Below are positions 7,613-16,304 of a stretch of 64,000 nucleotides of DNA, one piece after another. The stretch lies in contig NZ_CP086322.1 of NCBI RefSeq assembly GCF_023277745.1, positions 3,534,001 through 3,598,000 on the forward strand, written 5' to 3'. The notes under the pieces are model-generated. The model saw nothing but the letters and a program-made list of their open reading frames with translations. It was not told the DNA's origin and ran no database searches. The translations under genes were made by a program, and so were the position numbers. Within the stretch, counting starts at the first letter, position 1, and every line of letters starts with the position of its first letter. The stretch comes from Streptomyces halobius. Lineage in GTDB: Bacteria; Actinomycetota; Actinomycetes; Streptomycetales; Streptomycetaceae.

Positions 7613-8242
7613 CTACAGGGCGGGCTCCTTCTCCGTCGTCGGCCAGGCTTCCATCGCCAGTGCGGCGATCGTCTCCAGCGTGGCCCGGTCGGCGCCGTCC
7701 CGGGACTGTTGCGACATGCCCTGGATGACGGCGCCGACGTAATGGGCCAGCGCACTCGCGTCCGTTTCCGCGGGGAGTTCGCCCGAGGCGATGTCCGCCC
7801 GGATGCTGCGCTCGATCTCGCGGATGTTCGACAGCCTCATCTCCCGCAAGGACGCGGCGACTTCGGCGGACGCGGGGCTCGTGTTGAGCGCGGCGCTGAT
7901 GATGAGGCAGCCGTGAGGTCGGCCTGGGTGGGTGTATTCGGCCGCGGCCTCGCGCAGTGCGCGTTCGACACCACGGCGGGCGGTGGGCTCCTCCGCCACG
8001 GCGCGGGAGAGGAAGCCGCCGTACGACCGTCCGTACTCCGCCACGACCTCGTCGAACAGCGCCCGCTTGTCACCGAAGGCGGCATACAGGCTGGGGGCAC
8101 TGATGCCCATGGTGCGCGTGAGGTCGGAGATGGACGTGGCCTCGTAGCCCTGCTCCCAGAAGGACCGAACCGCCTGCTCCAGGGCCGTCTCCCGGTCGAA
8201 GGACCGGGGTCGCCCGCGCTGTCTCGCTTCCTTGGCCGCCAT
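7613..8242 (-). CDS. TetR family regulator
   Basis: A 209-residue TetR-type repressor. The N-terminal helix-turn-helix runs from about residue 14 to 60 (FDRETALEQAVRSFWEQGYEATSISDLTRTMGISAPSLYAAFGDKRALFDEV), and an all-helical ligand domain with a GCLIISAALN segment fills the rest. That GCL motif is common in the AcrR/YezE-like subgroup. It is divergent from the SDR gene at 8379, with a 136-bp spacer holding two similar dyads, so it probably controls itself and the SDR. The ligand is unknown. Confidence 0.92.
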   Translation of the reverse strand: MAAKEARQRGRPRSFDRETALEQAVRSFWEQGYEATSISDLTRTMGISAPSLYAAFGDKRALFDEVVAEYGRSYGGFLSRAVAEEPTARRGVERALREAAAEYTHPGRPHGCLIISAALNTSPASAEVAASLREMRLSNIREIERSIRADIASGELPAETDASALAHYVGAVIQGMSQQSRDGADRATLETIAALAMEAWPTTEKEPAL

Positions 8243-8252
8243 GTCATGAATT

Positions 8253-8306
8253 CTATAGCGGTCGGTAGGGAAGGCGTGTTACGGTTTTTGTGTAGCGGGC
8301 GATACA
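8253..8306. promoter_or_regulatory. Two candidate TetR operators in the divergent spacer
   Basis: CTATAGCGGTCGGTAG (8253-8268) and TGTAGCGGGCGATACA (8291-8306) share a T-TAGCGG-CG-TA pattern and each is a partial dyad. They are 38 bp apart and sit between the TetR and SDR starts, one close to each gene. Confidence 0.5.
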
Positions 8307-8378
8307 GAAAGGCGCTCGTTGCGAAACGGGCGTGCGCGCGGCTGGCGCACACACGCATACGGAAATGGGGGGCCTGCC

Positions 8379-9155
8379 ATGAGCGGCGCACTCAGCGGCA
8401 AGACGGCACTGGTGACGGGCGGCGGCAGGGGAATCGGCCGGGCGATCTCGGAGCGGCTGGGGAGGGACGGCGCACGGGTGGCCGTGCACTACGGGCGCGA
8501 TGAGAGGGCGGCCAAGGAGACGGTCGCGGCGATCGAGGCCGCGGGCGGCCACGCCTTCGCGGTCCGGGCCGAGTTGGGGGTGCCGGGAGACGCCGAGACG
8601 CTGTGGGCCGCTTTCGATGAACAGGCCGAGGGGGTCGACATCCTGGTCAACAACGCCGGGACCAACAAGGCGGTCGACGGGACACTCCAGCGGATCGGCG
8701 AGGTGACGACGGAGGACTTCGACCACCTCTTCGCGGTCAACACCAAGGCGCCGTTCTTCATCGTCCAGCAGGGGCTCGGCCGTCTGCGCGACGGCGGACG
8801 GATCATCAATGTGTCGACGGGGCTGACCCGTGGCGCAGCCAAGCCCGAACTGATCGCCTACGCCATGACCAAGGGCGCGGTCGATGTCTTCACCTCGACG
8901 CTCGCCAAGGACCTGGGCCCGCGGGGGATCACGGTCAACGCGGTGGCGCCGGGAGCGGTGGACACGGAGATGAACGCCGGCTGGCTGCGGGGCGAGGCCA
9001 ATACCGAGGCGCGGCAGCGGGTCGGCGCGATATCCCCGCTGGGTCGGGTCGCGGACCCGACGGACGTGGGGGATGTCGTGGCCTTCCTGGCCTCGGACGA
9101 CAGCCGCTGGGTGACGGGCCAGTGGATCGATGCGACGGGAGGCGCCCTGCTCTGA
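8379..9155 (+). CDS. Short-chain dehydrogenase/reductase
   Basis: A 258-residue classical SDR oxidoreductase. The nucleotide-binding TGGGRGIGRA motif is at residues 13-22, NNAG near residue 91, the catalytic Ser in INVSTG (about 145) and the YAMTK motif supplying Tyr and Lys (about 160-164). The C-terminal IDATGGALL ending is typical of 3-oxoacyl-ACP reductase-like members. The substrate is not predictable. ATG 8379 follows a G-rich ribosome-binding stretch. The pair TetR/SDR is a common autonomous regulatory unit in Streptomyces. Confidence 0.9.
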   Translation: MSGALSGKTALVTGGGRGIGRAISERLGRDGARVAVHYGRDERAAKETVAAIEAAGGHAFAVRAELGVPGDAETLWAAFDEQAEGVDILVNNAGTNKAVDGTLQRIGEVTTEDFDHLFAVNTKAPFFIVQQGLGRLRDGGRIINVSTGLTRGAAKPELIAYAMTKGAVDVFTSTLAKDLGPRGITVNAVAPGAVDTEMNAGWLRGEANTEARQRVGAISPLGRVADPTDVGDVVAFLASDDSRWVTGQWIDATGGALL

Positions 9156-9545
9156 CGGTCTGTGGTGACGGCATTGTTCCGACGGCTCTGCTCTGACGGT
9201 CTGCGGTGGCAGCCTGCGGTGACGGCATTGTTCTGGGGCGAGGGGCCGGTCCCGGCCCCTCGCCCGGCCCCGTGACCGCCAGCCCCTTGTGACCGCCGGC
9301 CCTCTGGCCCCGGGCCCCATGGCCGCGCGACCGCGCGGACCGGTGACCGTACGCCTCGGTGACCCTACGGCCATACGTCACCGAGACTGGTCCGCCCCCT
9401 CCCTGGCCGCGCGCTTATGTGGCCGACCGCATGGTTACGTGGCCCGCCGCGCAGTCAGGTTGCCGGACGGCCACCTCCCCGACGGGAAGACGTGTCCGTC
9501 CGTTGGGGAACGCCGCCCGGTCCGGCGGGGCACCCTCTGATAGAT
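9156..9545. other. Spacer between the SDR gene and nagB
   Basis: No gene is seen in these roughly 400 bp. The first part has a local duplication of GCTCTGACGGTCTG and GTGACGGCATTGTTC; a terminator hairpin follows at 9236. The rest is low-complexity GACCG/CCGG-rich DNA up to the operator of nagB. Confidence 0.5.
9236..9265 (+). terminator. Hairpin terminator after the SDR gene
   Basis: A 14-bp stem GGGCGAGGGGCCGG / CCGGCCCCTCGCCC with a very short TC loop and no T-run, the usual form in Streptomyces. Confidence 0.7.
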
Positions 9546-9557
9546 TGGTCTATACCA
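9546..9557. promoter_or_regulatory. DasR operator (dre) of nagB
   Basis: TGGTCTATACCA, one change from the symmetric dre core, 34 bp upstream of the nagB GTG. DasR repression of nagB, relieved by glucosamine-6-phosphate or GlcNAc-6-phosphate, is established in S. coelicolor. Confidence 0.88.
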
Positions 9558-9590
9558 CATGAGTCCATTCTCCAGAACGGCAGGCCAAGC

Positions 9591-10373
9591 GTGGAAGTTG
9601 TCATCGTCCCGGACGCCACGGCAGGCGGCGAACTCATCGCGAAGGCACTCGCCTCCCTGATGCGCCGCAAGCCCGACGCGCTGCTCGGCGTGGCCACCGG
9701 CTCGACCCCGTTGCCCATCTACCAGGCGCTCGCGGCCAAGGTCCAGGCGGGCGAGGTGGACGCCTCGCGTGCCCGTATCTGCCAACTCGACGAATATGTC
9801 GGTCTGCCCGCGGGACACCCCGAGTCCTACCGCTCGGTGGTGCTGCGTGAGGTCGTCGAGCCGCTCGGTCTCGGCGAGGAGTCGTTCATGGGGCCCGATG
9901 GCACGGCCGCGGACGTCCAAGCCGCCTGCGAGGCGTATGACCGTGCGCTGCGCGAGGCCGGCGGGGTGGACCTCCAGCTGCTCGGCATCGGCACCGACGG
10001 GCACATCGGCTTCAACGAACCGTGCTCCTCGCTCGCTTCCCGTACCCGCATCAAGACGCTGACCCGGCAGACCCGGGAGGACAACGCCCGGTTCTTCGAC
10101 AGCCTCGACGAGGTCCCGCACCACGTCATCACCCAGGGCATCGGCACCATCCTGGAGGCCCGGCATCTGGTGCTGCTCGCCACCGGCGAGGGCAAGGCCG
10201 ACGCCGTGGCGCAGGCCGTCGAAGGCCCGGTCGCCGCGCTGGTCCCCGCCTCGGCCCTGCAGCTCCACCCGCATGCGACGGTCGTCGTCGACGAGGCCGC
10301 GGCCTCGAAGCTGAAACTCGCCGACTACTTCCGCGCCACCTACGCCGCCAAGCCGGAATGGCAGGGGCTCTAG
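9591..10373 (+). CDS. nagB: Glucosamine-6-phosphate deaminase
   Basis: A 260-residue NagB that converts glucosamine-6-phosphate to fructose-6-phosphate and ammonia, the last step of GlcNAc catabolism. Conserved blocks are LLGVATGSTPLPIY (phosphate loop, about residue 31-44), CQLDEYVGLP with the catalytic Asp, GIGTDGHIGFNEP (about 137-149) with the catalytic His, and SRTRIKTLT. GTG 9591 is the start because homology begins at VEVVIVPD and the DasR site lies just upstream. It is transcribed alone and converges with dasD. It links the Das transporter next door with central metabolism and, through its substrate, with DasR itself. Confidence 0.96.
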   Translation: MEVVIVPDATAGGELIAKALASLMRRKPDALLGVATGSTPLPIYQALAAKVQAGEVDASRARICQLDEYVGLPAGHPESYRSVVLREVVEPLGLGEESFMGPDGTAADVQAACEAYDRALREAGGVDLQLLGIGTDGHIGFNEPCSSLASRTRIKTLTRQTREDNARFFDSLDEVPHHVITQGIGTILEARHLVLLATGEGKADAVAQAVEGPVAALVPASALQLHPHATVVVDEAAASKLKLADYFRATYAAKPEWQGL

Positions 10374-10419
10374 GGATCCAGGGGCGCAGTTATCCATGGC
10401 GGTGGCTGGGCCTGCCGGT

Positions 10420-10455
10420 GCGGCCGGGGTGTCCTTGCAGGGGTGCCCCGGCCGC
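10420..10455. terminator. Bidirectional terminator between nagB and dasD
   Basis: A 10-bp stem GCGGCCGGGG / CCCCGGCCGC around a 16-nt loop, midway between two converging genes. Confidence 0.75.
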
Positions 10456-10462
10456 GGGCGTG

Positions 10463-12007
10463 TCAGGCGCCGGTGGCCGGCCGACGGCCCGTGAGCGTCT
10501 CGGCGGCGGCCTGGCCGCAGACCCGGGCGGCGCCGTGGGTGGCGATGTGGACGGCGCCTTCGGGTGAGGACTGGGGGACGCCCATCTCGACGACCGCGGT
10601 GTCGGGGCGGGCGGCGAGGAGGGTGCGCAGCGCGTCGGCCATCCAAGGGTGGCGGTGCACGTCGCGGACCACGGCCACGATCCGGCGGCCGTCGGCGGCC
10701 TTGAGGAGCGCGGCGATCAGGTCCGGGATGCCGGCCGCGGCGGCGACTTCCGCGGGGTAGGCGGCGGTGTCGGTGCCGGGGAGGAGCCGGGTGAGTTCGG
10801 CGGCGACGCCCCAGGGGGTCTCGTCGCCGACGGCGATGTTCGCGAGGGGGGTGAAGGCGGCGACGTAAGCGGGAGCGGTCAGCGGCTCGAAGGGGCCGCT
10901 GGGGGTGGTGCGCAGGGCGCGCCTGGCTGCGGCGAGGCCGATGCCGGGTGCGGGCGCGGCCCCCACCTCCGCGCCCGCACTCCGCCAGCGCGCCAGCGTG
11001 CGCACCCGTGCCGCGGCGTCGGCGAGCCGCTTCTCCGACAGCTCCCCGTCGCGTACCGCCCCCACCAGGGCGTCGCGCAGCCGCAGCACGGTGTCCTCGC
11101 CGGCCAGTCCGCCGCCCACGCAGATGGCGTCCGCGCCGGCCGCGATGGCCAGGACGCTGCCGCGTTCGATGCCGTAGGTGGCGGAGACGGCCTGCATCTC
11201 CATCCCGTCGGTGACGATCAGCCCGTCGAAGCCGAGGCCGCCCTCGGCGACGGGGGCGCGCAGCAGGCCGTGCAGCGCGGCCGGGCTGAGCGTGGCGGGG
11301 TGGCTGCCGTCCAGGGCGGGCAGCAGGATGTGCGCGCTCATCACGGCCTTGGTGCCGGCGGCGATGGCGGCGCGGAACGGCACCAGTTCGCGTTCCTGGA
11401 GGGTCGGCAGGTCGGCGGCGATCCGCGGCAGGTCGTGGTGCGAGTCCACGGCGGTGTCGCCGTGACCGGGGAAGTGCTTGGTGCAGGCGGCGACGCCGGC
11501 GGACTGCAGGCCGTCGACGTATGCGGCGGTGTGCCGGGCGACGAGCTGGGGGTCGGCACCGAAGGAGCGGACGCCGATGACGGGATTGGCGGGGTTGGAG
11601 TTGACGTCGGCGGACGGCGCCCAGTTGAGGTTGATACCGCAGTCGGCCAGGCGGCGGCCGAGTTCCCGGGCGACGTCGCGGGTCAGGGCGGTGTCGTCGA
11701 CGGCGCCGAGGGCGAGGTTGCCGGGGAAGGAGGAGCCGCCGCGTCCTTCGAGACGGGTGACATCGCCGCCCTCCTCGTCGACGGCGACCAGCACATCCGC
11801 GCGTTCGGCGCGCAACCGGGCGGTGAGGGCGGCGAGTTGCCCGGGGTCGGCGATATTGCGGCCGAAGAGGCCCACCGACACCAGTCCCTCGCCGAGCCGG
11901 CGCAGCAGCCAATCGGGGGCGGTGGTGCCGGCGAAGCCGGGCTGGAGAACGGCGAGCGCGTCGCGGGTGAGGGTGTCGGCGGAGCGTACCGAGCCTACGA
12001 GGGTCAT
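10463..12007 (-). CDS. dasD: Beta-N-acetylglucosaminidase, GH3 family (DasD)
   Basis: A 514-residue glycoside hydrolase family 3 enzyme. The TIM-barrel domain has VDEEGGDVTRLEG, the substrate-loop signature KHFPGHGDTAVDSHHDLP (around residues 184-201, containing the His/Asp pair used by NagZ-type enzymes) and LIVTDGMEM with the nucleophile Asp (about 270). An additional C-terminal domain follows from about residue 350. There is no signal peptide, so it acts in the cytoplasm and would release GlcNAc from imported chitobiose. It starts 7 bp after dasC, so it is the fourth gene of the dasABCD operon. Confidence 0.93.
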   Translation of the reverse strand: MTLVGSVRSADTLTRDALAVLQPGFAGTTAPDWLLRRLGEGLVSVGLFGRNIADPGQLAALTARLRAERADVLVAVDEEGGDVTRLEGRGGSSFPGNLALGAVDDTALTRDVARELGRRLADCGINLNWAPSADVNSNPANPVIGVRSFGADPQLVARHTAAYVDGLQSAGVAACTKHFPGHGDTAVDSHHDLPRIAADLPTLQERELVPFRAAIAAGTKAVMSAHILLPALDGSHPATLSPAALHGLLRAPVAEGGLGFDGLIVTDGMEMQAVSATYGIERGSVLAIAAGADAICVGGGLAGEDTVLRLRDALVGAVRDGELSEKRLADAAARVRTLARWRSAGAEVGAAPAPGIGLAAARRALRTTPSGPFEPLTAPAYVAAFTPLANIAVGDETPWGVAAELTRLLPGTDTAAYPAEVAAAAGIPDLIAALLKAADGRRIVAVVRDVHRHPWMADALRTLLAARPDTAVVEMGVPQSSPEGAVHIATHGAARVCGQAAAETLTGRRPATGA

Positions 12008-12014
12008 GGCAGCG

Positions 12015-12854
12015 TTATCCCTTCACTGCGCCGGAGGTGAGACCACCGACCGCCTTGCGTTGCAGGAACAGGAAGAGGACCAGGATCGGGAGGGCGAAGA
12101 GGGAGGCGGCGGCCATGGTGGCGCCCCAGTCGTCCCCGAACTGGCTCTGGAACTGTGAGAGCCACAGCGGCAGGGTGCCGCTCTCGGGCTCCTTGTTGAG
12201 GACCAGCACGAGCGGGAATTCGTTCCAGGCGGTGATGAAGCCGAAGAGGGAGGTGGCCATCAGACCGGGTGCGAGGAGCGGGAAGACGACCTTGGTGAAG
12301 GCCAGACGGCGGGTGCAGCCGTCGACCATCGCGGACTCCTCCAGCTCCTTGGGGACCGCGGCGACATAGCCGCGCAGCGTCAGGAGGGTGAAGGGCAGCA
12401 CCATCAGCATGTAGAAGAAGGTGAGCGGCAGCAGGCTGTTGAGCATGTCGGCGTCCCGGACGATCATGTAGATCGAGATCACCATGACCTCCCAGGGCGC
12501 CATCTGGGCGACCATGAAGGTCAGCAGGATGCCCCTGCGGCCCTTGAAGCGCATCCGCGCGATGGCGAACGCTCCGCAGAGCGCGATCAGCAGGGACAGC
12601 CCCACGGCCAGCACGGTCACCGCGATCGAATTCCCGGCCAGGGTCCAGAAGTTCGGGGCGTTCACGGCCGTCGCGAAGTGCTCGAACGTGCCGTGGAAGG
12701 GGAACCAGACGGGGTCTTCGGTGATGATGTCCCGGGGCGGCTTGAAGGCCGTGTTGAACATCCAGTACACGGGGAAGACGAAGCCGATGGCGAGCACGAT
12801 CGCCGTCGCGTTGGGCCAGATGCGGCGGGCCGCCGAGGACGCCGGGTGCTTCAC
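12015..12854 (-). CDS. dasC: Chitobiose ABC transporter permease DasC
   Basis: A 279-residue inner-membrane permease of the carbohydrate (MalG-type) ABC family. It has six membrane helices and the cytoplasmic EAA loop ELEESAMVDGCTRRLAFTKVVFPLL (about residues 182-206) that couples to the ATPase. GTG 12854 is the start: AGAGGAG lies 10 bp upstream, and it overlaps the dasB stop in a GTGA tetranucleotide. No ATPase gene is in the operon; in S. coelicolor the shared ATPase MsiK, encoded elsewhere, energises DasABC. Confidence 0.95.
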   Translation of the reverse strand: MKHPASSAARRIWPNATAIVLAIGFVFPVYWMFNTAFKPPRDIITEDPVWFPFHGTFEHFATAVNAPNFWTLAGNSIAVTVLAVGLSLLIALCGAFAIARMRFKGRRGILLTFMVAQMAPWEVMVISIYMIVRDADMLNSLLPLTFFYMLMVLPFTLLTLRGYVAAVPKELEESAMVDGCTRRLAFTKVVFPLLAPGLMATSLFGFITAWNEFPLVLVLNKEPESGTLPLWLSQFQSQFGDDWGATMAAASLFALPILVLFLFLQRKAVGGLTSGAVKG

Positions 12855-13939
12855 GGTGCGTTCTCCTCTTGCTGGTCCTGCTTGAGGGTCAGGCGCAGGT
12901 AATAGGCGGTCATGGCCAGCAGCACCACGATCGTGAGCAGTGAGATCGCGGCGCCCATACCGAAGTGGAGGTTGCCGACGCCCTCGGTGAAGGCGTAGAT
13001 CGGCAGGGTCTCGGTGAGCCGGTCCGGACCGCCCTGGTTGATCGCGAAGATCTGCGGAAAGGCCTTGAAGACCCAGATGACTTCGAGGAACGTCGTGGCG
13101 AGGAAGAACGGTCTGAGGAACGGGAACGTCACCGAGGTGAAGACCTTCCAGGTGCCCGCGCCGTCCATCCGGGCCGCTTCGTAGAGCTCCCTGGGGATGG
13201 TCGTGGTGGCGGCGTAGAGGTTGAGGGCCACGAACGGCAGGGACTGCCAGACGATGAGGACGGTGATGACGAAGAAGGTCGACAGCTGGGTGCCGACCCA
13301 GTCGTAGTCGGCCATGGAGTGCCAGCCGAGCCGGTCCAGCACCCAGTTGACGACGCCGTAGCGGGAGTCGAAAAGCCACTGGAAGACGGTGGTGGCGGCG
13401 ATCACCGGCATCGCCCAGGCCAGCACCAGCGCGATCGACAGCGTCAGGCGCATCTTCTTGCCGAGCCGGGCCAGCAGCAGTCCGATCAGCACACCGAGCA
13501 CCATGATCAGGGCGACATTGACGCCGGTGAAGACGATGGTGCGGAGGGTGACCCGCCAGAACTGCTCGCTGCCCAGGATCTCCTGGTAGTTGCCGGTCCC
13601 CACCCAGTCCGTGAGGTGCTGGATGAGCTCCTTCATATTGAGGTTCTGGAAGGAGAGCAGGGCGTTGCGGACCATCGGCCAGCCGAGGAAGACCGCGGTA
13701 GCGAGCAGGGCGGGGAGCAGCAGGAGGTAGGGGGCGCGGCGGGCGGGAAGGTGGGGAGCGCGGGGGGCGGGCCCCGGATTGCCGGGGCCGCGGCGAGCGG
13801 ACGGTGTGCCGTCTTCGGGCGGAGTGCCGTCTTCGGGCGGAGTGCCGTCTTCGGGCGGAGTGCCGTCTTCGGGCGGTGCGCCCCCTTTGCCGGTCCGCGG
13901 CGCGGCCTGCTCCGCCGTGTCGTCGAGCTGCACTGCCAT
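12851..13939 (-). CDS. dasB: Chitobiose ABC transporter permease DasB
   Basis: A 362-residue MalF-type permease partner of DasC, with six membrane helices after a long N-terminal cytoplasmic tail. The EAA loop is ELYEAARMDGAGTWKVFTSVTFPFL. The first 65 residues are unusual: a run of four PPEDGT units encoded by an 18-bp tandem repeat, then a Pro/Arg-rich stretch. These tails are poorly conserved in the family and tolerate such expansions. ATG 13939 (MAVQLDD) is preferred over an upstream in-frame start. It sits 93 bp after dasA behind an mRNA hairpin and overlaps dasC by 4 bp. Confidence 0.93.
   Translation of the reverse strand: MAVQLDDTAEQAAPRTGKGGAPPEDGTPPEDGTPPEDGTPPEDGTPSARRGPGNPGPAPRAPHLPARRAPYLLLLPALLATAVFLGWPMVRNALLSFQNLNMKELIQHLTDWVGTGNYQEILGSEQFWRVTLRTIVFTGVNVALIMVLGVLIGLLLARLGKKMRLTLSIALVLAWAMPVIAATTVFQWLFDSRYGVVNWVLDRLGWHSMADYDWVGTQLSTFFVITVLIVWQSLPFVALNLYAATTTIPRELYEAARMDGAGTWKVFTSVTFPFLRPFFLATTFLEVIWVFKAFPQIFAINQGGPDRLTETLPIYAFTEGVGNLHFGMGAAISLLTIVVLLAMTAYYLRLTLKQDQQEENAP
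13806..13877. repeat. 18-bp tandem repeat x4 inside dasB
   Basis: GTGCCGTCTTCGGGCGGA repeated four times (the last with one change), in frame with dasB and encoding PEDGTP units in the cytoplasmic N-terminal tail. Confidence 0.95.
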
Positions 13940-13986
13940 GCCCCTTGCTCCCCTTCTCCCCATCGGACCGTGGTGCGCGTGCGGTG

Positions 13987-14024
13987 GCCGGGTACGGTCC
14001 GGAAACGGCCGGTCCGTACCCGGC
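13987..14024 (-). terminator. Intra-operon hairpin between dasA and dasB
   Basis: Stem GCCGGGTACGG / CCGTACCCGGC (11 bp) with an inner CCGG/CCGG fold, directly after the dasA stop. Such hairpins let a binding-protein mRNA outnumber the permease mRNA, so it is probably a partial terminator or stabiliser. Confidence 0.65.
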
Positions 14025-14032
14025 GGGGGCGG

Positions 14033-15301
14033 CTACTGCCCGGCGAGCCGCGCGTTGATCTCGGATTCGACGTCCTTGGCCGCGTCGGCCGGCGCCTTGC
14101 CGCCCAGGACCGCCGTCATATAGTTCTTGATCGGGTTCGGCACGTTCTCCACAGCCGCCCACTGGGCAATGGGCGGCGTGGTACCGCCGGATTTCTGCGC
14201 GGCGGGTGCGGCGGCGGCCGCGGCCGGATTCTCCTTCGCCGCGTCGGCCAGGTCCGGGGACTTGGGCGTCCAGCCGGCTTCCTTGACCATCTGTGCGTCA
14301 TTTTCCTTGGACAGGGCGACCTTCAGGAATTCCTTGGCGAGTTCCTGTTTCTTGCCCATGCCGGCGACGGCGAAATTGGAGCCGCCGAGGAATACGCCTT
14401 CGGGTTTGGCGGCGGTCTCACCGGGGATGGTGAAGAACCCGATGTCGTCCTTCAGCTTCGGGTTGGCCTTGACGGCGGTGCCGGCCTCGTACCCCATGGC
14501 GATGACGGCGCCGGTCTTCCCCTTGGCGAAAACCTCGGCCTGCTGCGGGGTGGCCTCGTCCTTGTTCTTCGGCGCGGTGCTGAAGGACTGGTACTGCCGG
14601 TAGATGTCCATGGCCTTGGAGACCTTGGGGTCACCGAGGTTGGAGACCCATTTGCCGCCTTCCTTCTTCACCAGCTCGGCGCCGGTGCCGATGGTCAGGC
14701 CGTCGAAGAAGTACCAGTTCTGGCCGGGAAGATACAGCGGTTCGGCGTCGGTCTTCCTCTTGATGGTGTCGAACGCCTTGAAGAGCTCGTTGCGGGTCTT
14801 GGGGGTGCCCTTGAGGCCCGCCTCGGCCCAGATCTTCTTGTTGTACATGACCACGCGGTTACCCGCGTACCAAGGGAGCGCGTACTGCTTTCCGTCCGCG
14901 ATCGCCGACTTGTTGAAGGCGTCGTTCCAGTCTGCGCCGATTTCCTTCTTCAGATCACCGAGGTCGGCCAGGGCGCCCGCCTTGGCATACGCGACGGTCT
15001 GGGTGTTGCCGATTTCGACGACATCCGGCGGGGTTTCCTCGGAAAGGGCGGTGCTCAGCTTCTGCTGAATGCCGTTCCACTGCTGGACCTTGAACTCGAC
15101 GGTGGCGCCGGTCTTCTTCTTGAATTGCTCGGAAACCTGCTTGGTCCATTGCGCCGGATTGGACCCGTCCATCACCCAGACGGTCAGCTTCTGGCCCTTG
15201 AAGCCATCCGCGCCCGCCTTGCCGCCGCCGCTGGACCCACAGGCAGCGACACTCACCAGCATTCCCGCGACCGTCGTCGTCGCTATGAGCCCACGCTTCA
15301 T
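14033..15301 (-). CDS. dasA: Chito-oligosaccharide-binding lipoprotein DasA
   Basis: A 422-residue extracellular solute-binding protein (family 1). The signal peptide ends in the lipobox VAAC, with lipidated Cys21. The mature part begins with a Gly/Ser-rich linker and has the typical SBP_bac_1 blocks (VWVMDGSNPAQW, PDVVEIGNTQT, LPWYAGNRVVMYNKKI). It captures N,N-diacetylchitobiose and hands it to DasBC. A second Ala-rich stretch near residue 370 is low complexity. It is first in the operon and directly preceded by a DasR operator. In S. coelicolor dasA loss affects development on rich media as well as chitin use. Confidence 0.95.
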   Translation of the reverse strand: MKRGLIATTTVAGMLVSVAACGSSGGGKAGADGFKGQKLTVWVMDGSNPAQWTKQVSEQFKKKTGATVEFKVQQWNGIQQKLSTALSEETPPDVVEIGNTQTVAYAKAGALADLGDLKKEIGADWNDAFNKSAIADGKQYALPWYAGNRVVMYNKKIWAEAGLKGTPKTRNELFKAFDTIKRKTDAEPLYLPGQNWYFFDGLTIGTGAELVKKEGGKWVSNLGDPKVSKAMDIYRQYQSFSTAPKNKDEATPQQAEVFAKGKTGAVIAMGYEAGTAVKANPKLKDDIGFFTIPGETAAKPEGVFLGGSNFAVAGMGKKQELAKEFLKVALSKENDAQMVKEAGWTPKSPDLADAAKENPAAAAAAPAAQKSGGTTPPIAQWAAVENVPNPIKNYMTAVLGGKAPADAAKDVESEINARLAGQ

Positions 15302-15336
15302 TGCGCTCTCCCCTAAAGGCCGGGTGTGGTCTTTAA

Positions 15337-15348
15337 TGGTTTAGACCA
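15337..15348. promoter_or_regulatory. DasR operator (dre) proximal to dasA
   Basis: TGGTTTAGACCA, one change from the symmetric core, with the conserved flanking AGT on the right. It lies 36 bp upstream of the dasA start. Confidence 0.88.
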
Positions 15349-15360
15349 GTGATCGCAGCT

Positions 15361-15372
15361 TGGCCTAGACCT
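15361..15372. promoter_or_regulatory. Second DasR-like site in the dasA-dasR spacer
   Basis: TGGCCTAGACCT, two changes from the core, 12 bp after the first site and on the dasR side. Two dre elements in this spacer fit autoregulation of dasR. Confidence 0.65.
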
Positions 15373-15542
15373 TTTGGGGTGTCAAGGGTGTATAAGAGTC
15401 GCTGTCAGGTCCGTTACCGGACCGACATCTGGCGGGCCGGGACCTGCGAGGGAGCACGCGGATCCCACCCGTGCCACGATGTGAGCCGCTACGTACGGAG
15501 GAGCCGGTGACGGCAGCACGACAGGAGTCGGAGAAGCGGGGC

Positions 15543-16304
15543 ATGGAGAACGACGGGGGCAGCGCCGAGAACGGCGGGGGCGCCACACGCACCACCCGCG
15601 TGCCCAAGTACTACCGGCTCAAGCGGCACTTGCTGGAGATCACCGAGACCCTGCCACCCGGCACACCGGTGCCGCCCGAACGCACCCTGGCCGCGGAGTT
15701 CGACACCTCCCGTACGACGGTGCGCCAGGCCCTCCAGGAACTGGTCGTCGAAGGCCGTCTGGAGCGCATCCAGGGCAAGGGCACCTTCGTCGCCAAGCCC
15801 AAGGTCTCCCAGGCCCTGCAACTGACCTCCTACACCGAGGACATGCGCGCTCAGGGCCTGGAGCCGGCCTCCCAGCTGCTGGACATCGGCTATGTCACCG
15901 CCGGCGACCGGCTGGCCGGCCTGCTGGACATCGCCACCGGCGGCCGGGTGCTGCGCATCGAGCGGCTGCGGCTGGCCAGCGGCGAACCGATGGCCATCGA
16001 GACCACCCATCTGTCGGCCAAGCGGTTTCCGGCGCTGCGCCGGAACCTCGTCAGGTACACCTCCCTCTACACCGCGCTGGCCGAGGTCTACGACGTCCGG
16101 CTCGCCGAGGCCGAGGAGACCATCGAGACCTCGCTCGCCACTCCGCGCGAGGCGGGGTTGCTGGGCACCGACGTCGGCCTGCCGATGCTGATGCTCTCCC
16201 GGCACTCCCTCGACGCCCAGGGGCAGCCGGTGGAATGGGTGCGCTCTGTCTACCGCGGCGACCGCTACAAGTTCGTCGCCAGGCTGCAGCGCCCCGGCGA
16301 CTGA
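15543..16304 (+). CDS. dasR: GntR/HutC-type global regulator DasR
   Basis: A 253-residue GntR-family, HutC-subfamily repressor. The winged helix runs over about residues 20-90 ([21 protein letters not shown], then [10 protein letters not shown]), and a UTRA effector domain over about 100-250 binds GlcN-6-P or GlcNAc-6-P. DasR represses GlcNAc uptake, chitin use and, in other Streptomyces, antibiotic pathways and siderophore genes. ATG 15543 gives a length equal to S. coelicolor DasR; however GTG 15507, twelve codons upstream, has a better GGAGG at 5 bp and could be used. It is divergent from the das operon it controls. Confidence 0.96.
   Translation: MENDGGSAENGGGATRTTRVPKYYRLKRHLLEITETLPPGTPVPPERTLAAEFDTSRTTVRQALQELVVEGRLERIQGKGTFVAKPKVSQALQLTSYTEDMRAQGLEPASQLLDIGYVTAGDRLAGLLDIATGGRVLRIERLRLASGEPMAIETTHLSAKRFPALRRNLVRYTSLYTALAEVYDVRLAEAEETIETSLATPREAGLLGTDVGLPMLMLSRHSLDAQGQPVEWVRSVYRGDRYKFVARLQRPGD

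Noticed and set aside
10463..15372. das region as a horizontally acquired sugar island
   Set aside because: Base composition and gene order match the Streptomyces core, and dre sites and operon overlaps are as expected for the native locus.
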